Assembly (NCBI GenBank): GCA_947629295.1
Contig: CANRDH010000057.1
Location: 1-8,589 of the forward strand
DNA length: 8,589 nucleotides
From: an uncultured Clostridia bacterium
Lineage (GTDB): Bacteria > Bacillota > Clostridia > Oscillospirales > Acutalibacteraceae
Reading direction: 5' to 3'
Shown here: piece by piece, positions 1 through 4,405 of the stretch
How positions within the stretch are numbered: the stretch's first letter is position 1
How the letters are laid out: each line of letters starts with the position of its first letter
The notes under the pieces: model-generated
Database searches by the model: none
What the model saw: the letters and a program-made list of their open reading frames with translations, nothing else
What the model was told of the DNA's origin: nothing
Position numbers and translations under genes: made by a program

Positions 1-26
1 ACAAGAGAATTTGGATCAGGATACAT
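1..26 (-). CDS. 5' end of an unidentified gene (first eight codons only)
   Basis: An ATG at 26-24 on the minus strand is preceded by a good Shine-Dalgarno GGAGG (complement of 35-39) at 8-nt spacing. The frame stays open to the window edge and reads MYPDPNSL. No family can be assigned from eight residues. The start is proposed only because of the ribosome site and because every other supported gene is on this strand. A TATAAT-like hexamer lies at 97-102 (complement) and a TTGACA at 129-134, but they are 26 nt apart and so do not form one normal promoter. The gene may instead be read from the promoter at 388-416 through a long leader. Confidence 0.45.
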
Positions 27-157
27 ATTCCGTTCCTCCAAAAAAAGTAAGTGTAGAAATGCGCATACCGTGCTGTCCACGGAAATCAATTTTTAAATTA
101 TATGTAAGCATTTTAATATATTTTACTTGTCAATGCAGACTATTGGGTTATTTTTCC

Positions 158-205
158 TCCGCCAGCGGCGGAGGTCCTCCCGGACGGGGCATTTCCGCCC
201 GTCCA
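158..205. repeat. Two adjacent GC-rich hairpins
   Basis: In otherwise AT-rich DNA there are two back-to-back inverted repeats. The first is CCTCCGCC-AGC-GGCGGAGG. The second is GGACGGG and CCCGTCC around a 9-nt loop. A weaker CTCCG/CGGAG pair follows at about 218-242. Neither hairpin is followed by a T-run on the minus strand (AAAAATAA follows instead), so a simple intrinsic terminator for the leftward transcript is unlikely. They could be a mobile palindromic element or structure in the leader of the gene starting at 26. Confidence 0.5.
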
Positions 206-387
206 CGGTGCATATCGCTCCGGCTTTATAAATGGGGCGGAGAAAGTTTTTTGCATATTATGTTATTCTCTTTGTTTTGTGACAGAGAATATAACAAAAA
301 TCTTGCAAAACTGAGCAAAGTATAATTATAAGAATAAAAACACTCCTATAAAATTGAATTCCGTGCGTGCTGTCTTTTTACACTTAC

Positions 388-416
388 ATTATACTTGAAA
401 ATTCGCTTTATATCAA
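388..416 (-). promoter_or_regulatory. Candidate sigma-A promoter
   Basis: On the minus strand TTGATA (complement of 411-416) and TATAAT (complement of 388-393) are separated by exactly 17 nt, a near-consensus housekeeping promoter. It lies 12 nt beyond the stop of the HIT/LysR remnant. An AGGAG follows at about 343-348 (complement) but has no start codon opening a useful frame, so the first gene served may be the one starting at 26, about 360 nt away. The bases from 27 to 387 otherwise hold only the hairpins at 158-205. Confidence 0.55.
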
Positions 417-427
417 ATACTTAGTTT

Positions 428-697
428 TTATGCTTTAGCTATGCCTAAAAAGCATTTTGCATATTCTACAAACTTTTTCGCCGCTGTATTCATTGGCTGA
501 TCACGTTTCCATGCAAAAGCGACTGTTCCGCAAAGCGGCGGATCAAGCGGTCGTGAAACTATCTGCGCTCTTTCTCCAAACGGCAGAGAACCGTCCACAA
601 CTCCTGCAATATCCATAATTACCAATGTATGCTCATCTTCATACACTTTCAAACATGGTATATGTCCGGCTATAATTTTACAGAATATACAGTCCAT
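428..697 (-). CDS. HIT-domain / LysR C-terminus chimeric remnant
   Basis: An 89-residue open frame made of two unrelated pieces. Residues 1 to about 36 (MDCIFCKIIAGHIP, then a VYEDEHTLVIMDIAG stretch) match the N-terminus of HIT-family nucleotide hydrolases, including the CxxC pair. The rest of that fold and its His-x-His-x-His active site are absent. From about residue 37 (SLPFGERAQIVSRPLDPP, then TVAFAWKRDQPMNTAAKKFVEY) it matches the C-terminal end of the LysR effector-binding domain. There is no helix-turn-helix. The best reading is an in-frame deletion fusion that is no longer a hydrolase or a regulator; a new function cannot be excluded. The start at 697 is chosen because GGAGGAGG sits 7 nt upstream; an earlier in-frame ATG at 733 lies inside the operator palindrome and has no ribosome site. 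Confidence 0.6.
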   Translation of the reverse strand: MDCIFCKIIAGHIPCLKVYEDEHTLVIMDIAGVVDGSLPFGERAQIVSRPLDPPLCGTVAFAWKRDQPMNTAAKKFVEYAKCFLGIAKA

Positions 698-718
698 AGA
701 ATCCTCCTCCACAACTCC

Positions 719-791
719 CAATTTGTCGAACATTCGACATTTTACGCTATACCGTCTAAACGTGAAATGTATATTTTATACTATAAAAATT
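719..791 (-). promoter_or_regulatory. Promoter and palindromic operator of the HIT/LysR remnant (repeat copy 1)
   Basis: On the minus strand, TTCACG (complement of 761-766), 16 nt, then TAAAAT (739-744) form a moderate promoter. Starting at the last base of the -10 is a perfect 7-bp inverted repeat with a 2-bp centre, TGTCGAACATTCGACA (724-739), placed where a repressor would block RNA polymerase. The whole block is repeated at 1499-1570; about 52 of the first 57 positions agree. The palindrome has the size and symmetry typical of TetR-family operators; the repressor itself is an inference. Confidence 0.65.
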
Positions 792-820
792 CTTCATCAA
801 TTACGTAAATCGAAAGTCGC

Positions 821-1477
821 TTATGAATGTATCTTGTTTCTTATACGCAAACAGGCTTCTGTGTGCATTATCCAATGCCTTGAAAACGGCATTTTAATAA
901 GTCCTCGAATATCTTTATTACACCAATAATCAATCAGCCAAACTGCGTTTTCATTGTCGCTTACTACATTCAAGGATCTTAAGTATTCTTTTCTTTCCTC
1001 CGGTATTTTTCTCTTCAATTCAGCATAAGATAACCGTTCAAGCATTTGCTCGGTGCTTTTACATACTTCAAAAACATATAAATACAATTCTTCAAGATCA
1101 AGCTGTTTTGAAAAGTCTGCGATCTGCTGTTTAATTAGTTCGTTTCCTGTTGTAATGATAGGCGAATTGATACGTTCTTTGTAATTGCCTGTAAAAAATA
1201 TTTGTTCATCTTCGCTTATTACTGTATGTGTAACTATATCTTCAATACGAAAAATATGCCAAATAGAATAAGCAATCGTCTTACTATGATAGCCATCAGC
1301 GTTTATAAAAGGGATCAAGTTAAAATCTTCTCTGCATAATTCTTCCTTGAAAGATATTAATGTTTGCATTAACAGTTTCCTCAAACTAAGCAATGTATCT
1401 ATCCCTGTTTTATAAGTATCTTTCTTTTTTATTTGAATCTGCATTGTTTTATTAAGTTCAGACCATTCCTTATTCAT
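821..1477 (-). CDS. DinB-like four-helix metal-binding protein
   Basis: A complete 218-residue cytoplasmic protein with no signal peptide or membrane segment. It resembles DinB/YfiT-superfamily proteins, helical bundles that bind a divalent metal through histidines. Candidate ligands are His74 in SIWHIFRIED and the HxxxH pair His201/His205 in FSRHWIMHTEA near the C-terminus, the usual spacing for this fold; His64 and His84 are also near. Some family members are thiol-dependent S-transferases and many have no known reaction, so no substrate is assigned. The start at 1477 is supported by AAGGA 8 nt upstream. It has its own promoter, shared by sequence with that of the next gene downstream, and its stop lies only about 30 bp from that promoter. 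The family is recognised from pattern, not by search. Confidence 0.75.
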   Translation of the reverse strand: MNKEWSELNKTMQIQIKKKDTYKTGIDTLLSLRKLLMQTLISFKEELCREDFNLIPFINADGYHSKTIAYSIWHIFRIEDIVTHTVISEDEQIFFTGNYKERINSPIITTGNELIKQQIADFSKQLDLEELYLYVFEVCKSTEQMLERLSYAELKRKIPEERKEYLRSLNVVSDNENAVWLIDYWCNKDIRGLIKMPFSRHWIMHTEACLRIRNKIHS

Positions 1478-1498
1478 ATTTTATTTCCTTTCAAATTT

Positions 1499-1570
1499 CA
1501 ATTTGACGAACGTTCGACATTTTACACTATGCGGTCTAAACGTGAAATGTATCTTTCGTCTATGAAAATT
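1499..1570 (-). promoter_or_regulatory. Promoter and palindromic operator of the DinB-like gene (repeat copy 2)
   Basis: Same architecture as 719-791: TTCACG (complement of 1541-1546), 16 nt, TAAAAT (1519-1524), then a palindrome TGACGAACGTTCGACA (1504-1519) with one imperfect pair, running into the shared CAAATTG leader and an AAGGA ribosome site. The promoter sits directly against the stop codon of the nitroreductase gene, so the DinB-like gene could also receive readthrough. Confidence 0.65.
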
Positions 1571-1581
1571 TTGCGACTGCC

Positions 1582-2130
1582 CTACAAATTAGAATTTAAT
1601 TGTATGTTCTGAAAAGAGTTGAACCAAGCTCTATCTTCAAATGCCTTTTTATTAGGCGTTGTTGGCTCGGTCTTAGCGATTCCAACAGGTAAAAAGCATA
1701 TCAAATCGTAATCATCAGGTACATTTAATATCTTTGCCATTTTATGACCGATCTTATCATCATCTGTAATATGACCTTCGTACCAACAGCTCTGATATCC
1801 AAGTTCAACTATTGCAAGGAGCATATTTTCTATTGCAGCAGAATAGTCCTGCACTGCAAAGCATCTATCCCGATAAGCATTGACCTTTTGAGTAAGAACA
1901 CATATTATGCAAGGTGCTGTCTCTCCGACAGGCGGATCTATGACTTCGTGCAGTTTGTTAAGTGTTTCCTTGTCGTCTACGGCTATCAAACTTGTTGTTT
2001 GCTTATTGCAGCCTGATGGGGCACTTAATCCTGCTTTCATAATTGTTATTAGGTCTTCTCTCGGAACAGGTTCTGACTTATATTCTCCTCTATAACTGTG
2101 TCGGTTGATAATAGCATCTAAAACATTCAA
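1582..2130 (-). CDS. Nitroreductase-family FMN oxidoreductase
   Basis: A complete 182-residue flavoprotein of the nitroreductase superfamily, which uses FMN and NAD(P)H to reduce nitro groups, quinones or other electrophiles in the cytoplasm. The N-terminal FMN-phosphate motif is clear (Arg10, Ser12, Arg14 in INRHSYRGEY), followed by SAPSGCNKQ at 36-44, the dimer-core helix AVQDYSAAIENMLLA with ELGYQSCWYEG (about 92-119), and the late LPVGIAKTEP (147-156). Length fits the short, single-domain members. The start is a TTG at 2130: it gives the usual N-terminus and has AGGAGG 9 nt upstream, whereas the overlapping ATG at 2126 is out of frame. It has its own strong promoter. The physiological substrate cannot be told from sequence. 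Confidence 0.88.
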   Translation of the reverse strand: MNVLDAIINRHSYRGEYKSEPVPREDLITIMKAGLSAPSGCNKQTTSLIAVDDKETLNKLHEVIDPPVGETAPCIICVLTQKVNAYRDRCFAVQDYSAAIENMLLAIVELGYQSCWYEGHITDDDKIGHKMAKILNVPDDYDLICFLPVGIAKTEPTTPNKKAFEDRAWFNSFQNIQLNSNL

Positions 2131-2139
2131 TCTGATTTA

Positions 2140-2213
2140 CCTCCTGTAAATTTCGATTTGTCGGTCAGTTTATCCGGCAAAATTATTATACCACATTCAT
2201 TAAAGATTTTCAA
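2140..2213 (-). promoter_or_regulatory. Nitroreductase promoter with operator-like repeat
   Basis: On the minus strand TTGAAA (complement of 2208-2213), 17 nt, TATAAT (2185-2190) with an upstream TG making an extended -10: the strongest promoter in the window. Downstream lies an imperfect inverted repeat TTTGTCGG...CCGGCAAA (2157-2164 and 2174-2181, 7 of 8 pairs) and the sequence AACTGACCGACAAATCG, which matches the leader of the GNAT gene and, in its GACAAATYG part, the two other leaders. AGGAGG (2140-2145) follows. Confidence 0.65.
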
Positions 2214-2229
2214 GCAATAACGAAAGCCG

Positions 2230-2266
2230 ACAGCCTGTAAGTACCCTCGTGATACTTGCAGGCTGT
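2230..2266. terminator. Strong hairpin between the GNAT and nitroreductase genes, possible terminator
   Basis: ACAGCCTGTAAGTA and TACTTGCAGGCTGT pair over 13 of 14 positions (the remaining one is a G-T type pair) around a 9-nt loop. It lies between the GNAT stop and the nitroreductase promoter, the right place to end the leftward GNAT transcript. However, the better T-run (TATTTTTATGATTCTTTTTT) is on the plus-strand side; on the minus strand only CGGCTTTCGTTATT follows. It may act in both directions or be left from a lost plus-strand gene. Confidence 0.5.
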
Positions 2267-2321
2267 TATTTTTATGATTCTTTTTTCAAAAAAAATATAT
2301 CATCATTTCTATTTTTCCGAT

Positions 2322-2346
2322 AGCTCACCGACAAATTGGAAGTTGT
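2322..2346 (+). promoter_or_regulatory. Orphan, inverted copy of the shared operator leader
   Basis: On the plus strand CGACAAATTGGAAGTTGT (2329-2346) differs at one of 18 positions from the leader of the HIT/LysR remnant, and with its upstream bases it matches the nitroreductase leader at about 18 of 23 positions. It has no ribosome site or gene behind it on the plus strand. It lies just past the GNAT stop and may be a leftover of a deleted, oppositely oriented gene. Confidence 0.35.
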
Positions 2347-2389
2347 CTATGCAAATGAACGATATCGGCGCCGTCGGCGGTATCATATA

Positions 2390-2845
2390 TTATTCCACCA
2401 CTTCCGTACCGACGATGTCAAATCCGTTTTTCAAATACATCTTGATCGCCCCTTGATTCCAATCGGCGACATGAAGTATGATCGGGGCGATATGGCTTCT
2501 TTGCAGGAAAGAGACCGCAAACTGCAGCAACGCCTCGCCATGACCTCGCCGCTGAAAGTCCTTTGCCACGATCAAATCATCAATTTCATTTCCGTATATC
2601 GCAACAGAGCCGATTAGTTTTCCATCGACTTCAAGGATATAGATATTACCTTTTTCCTGTTCCAGCTTTTCCCGACTCGCGCAAATATCGACAGGAAACC
2701 GCTGCAATGCCGTTCTCATCTCATGGAAGCATTCTTCATAAATTTTTCTGTAATTCCGATAATCGGAGTCGGAATAATGTCTCAGACGCAAATCAGACAC
2801 CATTTGTCCGCCTTTATACTCCATTTCGTGAACGATGACCTGCAT
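2390..2845 (-). CDS. GNAT-family N-acetyltransferase
   Basis: A complete 151-residue single-domain GCN5-related acetyltransferase, a cytoplasmic enzyme that moves an acetyl group from acetyl-CoA to an amine. The acetyl-CoA pyrophosphate loop is present as DLIVAKDFQRRGHGEALL, with the Q/R-x-x-G-x-G signature at 98-103. Before it are the central strands IYILEVDGKLIGSVAIYG. The C-terminal motif NQGAIKMYLKNGFDIVGTE (130-148) is typical of the family. The acceptor is unknown. The start at 2845 has AGGAGG 10 nt upstream; a second ATG at codon 15 has no such site. GC content is visibly higher than in the biosynthetic operon. It has its own promoter with the shared leader, so it belongs with the three genes downstream rather than with the synthetase. 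Confidence 0.85.
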   Translation of the reverse strand: MQVIVHEMEYKGGQMVSDLRLRHYSDSDYRNYRKIYEECFHEMRTALQRFPVDICASREKLEQEKGNIYILEVDGKLIGSVAIYGNEIDDLIVAKDFQRRGHGEALLQFAVSFLQRSHIAPIILHVADWNQGAIKMYLKNGFDIVGTEVVE

Positions 2846-2854
2846 CTGTTTTTT

Positions 2855-2942
2855 GCCTCCTCCATAGATCCCGATTTGTCAGTCAGTCTTAATACCCACC
2901 TACTATAAGTTTTATTATATCATACTTTTATCCGAAACACAA
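2855..2942 (-). promoter_or_regulatory. GNAT gene promoter and operator-like leader
   Basis: On the minus strand TATAAT (complement of 2914-2919) is preceded by TGA, an extended -10; the -35 is weak (TTGTGT at 2937-2942, 17-nt spacing). The leader carries GACTGACTGACAAATCGG (2871-2888) and then GGAGGAGG. The block from GAC to AAATCG aligns with the nitroreductase leader (AACTGACCGACAAATCG) at the same place ahead of the start codon. Confidence 0.6.
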
Positions 2943-3016
2943 ATTAAAAAGTTCGTAGAATAAAAAATATGTGCCAATACAAAGCAAACTACAAAAATCA
3001 GGAGATGAACAGTCTG

Positions 3017-3049
3017 AAAAAATTAAAGCCGTAGACAATTCTGCGGCTT
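3017..3049 (-). terminator. Intrinsic terminator, minus strand
   Basis: AAGCCGTAGA (3026-3035) and TCTGCGGCTT (3040-3049) form a 10-bp stem (one G-T pair) with a 4-nt loop. On the minus strand the stem is followed directly by TAATTTTTT, a proper U-tract. It would stop leftward transcription coming from the repeat region or the biosynthetic operon before the GNAT promoter. Confidence 0.7.
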
Positions 3050-3301
3050 ATCTATGCAAAAATATTAACGGGCAGCCGCACTACCCTATCCGACGAAACG
3101 AGAAATTTGTGTGACAAATAATAACCAAAACGTGTTGGCAGCGAATGTAAGCGACCGGTAAATTTTCCGAAAGTATAAAAGAAAAGTCGCCGCAAGAGAA
3201 TGCAGCTTGCGTAAAACTTATGATAATAAAAAAGTTCAACCGCCCGCATTTAGTCGTAAGAAGTTAGAGGTAAGATGTAAGAATTGTCATTGTGAGGGTC
3301 T

Positions 3302-3341
3302 ATCGGCAATAAATATTAATGTTATGAAAGAAATTGCCGAT
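3302..3341. repeat. Inverted repeat ATCGGCAAT / ATTGCCGAT
   Basis: A perfect 9-bp inverted repeat with a 22-nt AT-rich loop. The same TCGGCAA/TTGCCGA pair appears again at 3571-3594, which suggests the two stretches belong to copies of one element. Confidence 0.5.
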
Positions 3342-3529
3342 TTTCCCCTTGGGCAGAAAATATTACTTCTTATCCCTTACCGCTTACCTCTGAAAGTGAG
3401 GTGACTTTTCACAAAAGAATAAAGAAAAGTCGCCGCGAATGATAAGCGTTTAGAAGTAAGAGGTTAGAGGTAAGATGTAAGAATTGTAATTTGTGACTTT
3501 TTGACGGTACGCATTTTAATAATCTGAAG

Positions 3530-3608
3530 AAAGAAATTTCCGATTTTTATTTTACGCAGTAAAATAAAAATTGCCGACAGAATGTTATCGGCAAAGGAAA
3601 TTTTCTTT
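3530..3608. repeat. Nested inverted repeats able to form a three-way junction
   Basis: An outer pair, AAAGAAATTTCC (3530-3541) with GGAAATTTTCTTT (3596-3608, one bulged base), encloses two complete hairpins. The first is a perfect 13-bp AT-rich stem, 3543-3555 with 3559-3571, loop GCA. The second is a perfect 7-bp TTGCCGA/TCGGCAA stem, 3571-3577 with 3588-3594. Such an arrangement can fold as a cruciform in DNA or a three-way junction in RNA. Confidence 0.55.
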
Positions 3609-3609
3609 G

Positions 3610-3634
3610 AACCCAAACACAAAGTGTTTGGGTT
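3610..3634. repeat. Perfect 11-bp hairpin
   Basis: AACCCAAACAC (3610-3620) and GTGTTTGGGTT (3624-3634) pair perfectly around AAA. No T-run follows on either strand, so it is not a standard terminator. It abuts the three-way structure on its left. Confidence 0.5.
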
Positions 3635-3917
3635 AGACCGCCCGACTTACGAACGTCGAACGGTTTTAAAATTCGCGGAGGGCGCATTACGCCGCACGCT
3701 TTTAGAAATAAGATGTAAGAAATAAGAAGTAAGATTTGCTCAATATACCAAAACGGGTTGTTAGCGCAGCATAGCCGTTGTGATCGCGCTTGCAAGCGAA
3801 CAGGCGGAGCAAGCGTGACCCGTTTTGTAGAGGAGGAGCGATGGAGTGAGTGAGAGGTGACTTTTCCACAAGTATAAAAGAAAAGTCGCCGCGAATGATA
3901 CGAAATCCGCGACGACG

Positions 3918-3971
3918 TGGTGCAGGTGAAGGGACTTGAACCCACACGACCTTGCGGTCACTAGCACCTGA
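3918..3971 (-). tRNA. 3' half of tRNA-Leu(CAG), truncated in the anticodon loop
   Basis: Read on the minus strand, the sequence starts with TCAGGT (anticodon CAG in the loop), then the 3' anticodon strand GCTAG, the long class II variable arm GACC-GCAA-GGTC, the T-loop TTCAAGT, the 3' acceptor strand CACCTGC, an A, and an encoded CCA. This is a leucine tRNA. The 5' half is missing: upstream bases do not give CTAGC to close the anticodon stem, no D-arm, and no GCAGGTG to pair with the acceptor. One T-T mismatch is seen in the T-stem (position 50/64), so the piece is probably decaying. A tRNA 3' half cut at the anticodon loop is the typical remnant of tyrosine-recombinase integration. Confidence 0.75.
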
Positions 3972-3975
3972 TGGC

Positions 3976-4180
3976 AGCGCAACGACAGTGGAATATTCTT
4001 CATAACTATTTTATTTTTGATAGAATCAATAAAAAACTTTCAAAAAAATGTTCCCGAAGATATTAAATACTGATCTAACTACATAGTACAAACGTAAATT
4101 GCTTCTAAAATTAATTTTCTTCTAACCTTAGCATGCGTTTATATGCAAAATATTTCTTATCTCTATAATTTGAAGTAGCC
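3976..4180. other. AT-rich spacer below the biosynthetic operon
   Basis: About 200 bp between the carrier-protein stop and the tRNA fragment. I see no open frame with a ribosome site, no member of the repeat family found to its left, and no convincing terminator (T-runs exist at 4026-4047 on the minus strand but without a clear stem). The end of the operon transcript is therefore not located. Confidence 0.5.
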
Positions 4181-4405
4181 TTATTTTATCTTTATAAGAT
4201 AATTTACTATATCTCCAACTGTTCGAAAATCATAAATGTCCCTATCTGGAATCTCAATATGGAATTCTTCTTCAAAACTAACTACCGCATTTACTGTATC
4301 AAACGAATCCATATCAAGATCATTAAGTAATAATGTCTCCATTGTCATTTCATTTGCCTTTTTTTCAGTAAATTCAGAAAGAATCTCACACACTTTTTCA
4401 AACAT
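4181..4405 (-). CDS. Stand-alone acyl carrier protein
   Basis: A complete 74-residue acidic carrier protein. The phosphopantetheine attachment serine is Ser34 in LDMDSFDTV, the equivalent of the DSL motif of fatty-acid carriers with Phe in place of Leu. The following helix (VNAVVSFEEEFHIEIPDRD) and the C-terminal DFRTVGDIVNYL are typical of the fold. It starts in a TAATG overlap with the stop of the ligase gene and has AGGAGG 9 nt upstream (4415-4420), so the two are co-translated. Gene order suggests it carries the acyl group activated by that ligase, for transfer to the peptide synthetase, rather than serving primary fatty-acid synthesis. It must be modified by a phosphopantetheinyl transferase that is not in view. 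Confidence 0.9.
   Translation of the reverse strand: MFEKVCEILSEFTEKKANEMTMETLLLNDLDMDSFDTVNAVVSFEEEFHIEIPDRDIYDFRTVGDIVNYLIKIK

Larger units (their letters stand above)
3123..3900. repeat. Mosaic of intergenic repeats with palindromic units
   Basis: No protein gene is credible here. Recurring pieces are: (a) GAAAAGTCGCCGC at 3181, 3424 and 3880, the last two followed by GAATGATA and preceded by GGTGACTTTTC, so each forms an 11-bp hairpin (3400-3434 and 3856-3890); (b) a 25-nt exact repeat at 3263-3287 and 3463-3487, exactly 200 bp apart, of TAAGA/AGGTAAG type, with a degenerate copy near 3705-3736 and an inverted one near 3364-3391; (c) ACCAAAACG-GTTG at 3123 and 3747, where the second copy opens a large palindrome AAAACGGGT (3750-3758) / ACCCGTTTT (3818-3826) containing GCTTGCAAGC. 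Together they look like two or three nested copies of one family of palindromic elements. Confidence 0.65.

Noticed and set aside
11..325. Plus-strand open frame of 104 codons
   Set aside because: It runs through the GC-rich hairpins, has no ribosome site or protein-like pattern, and opposes the direction of every supported gene.
723..929. Plus-strand open frame of 68 codons
   Set aside because: It covers the operator and the antisense of the DinB-like gene end, with no ribosome site.
1580..1600. Another leader-like CTACAAATTAGAATTT on the plus strand
   Set aside because: It is the coding 3' end of the nitroreductase and is simply AT-rich; similarity is weak and lacks the operator part.
3123..3900. 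CRISPR array
   Set aside because: Repeats are of different types and uneven spacing, with no regular repeat-spacer unit and no cas genes.
3547..4003. Several minus-strand frames of 80-132 codons around the tRNA fragment
   Set aside because: They are translations of repeats and of the tRNA (GSSPFTC and VQVPSPAP are typical of reading through a tRNA), without ribosome sites.
4010..4060. Terminator for the biosynthetic operon
   Set aside because: T-runs are present on the minus strand but I find no stem of useful length before them.
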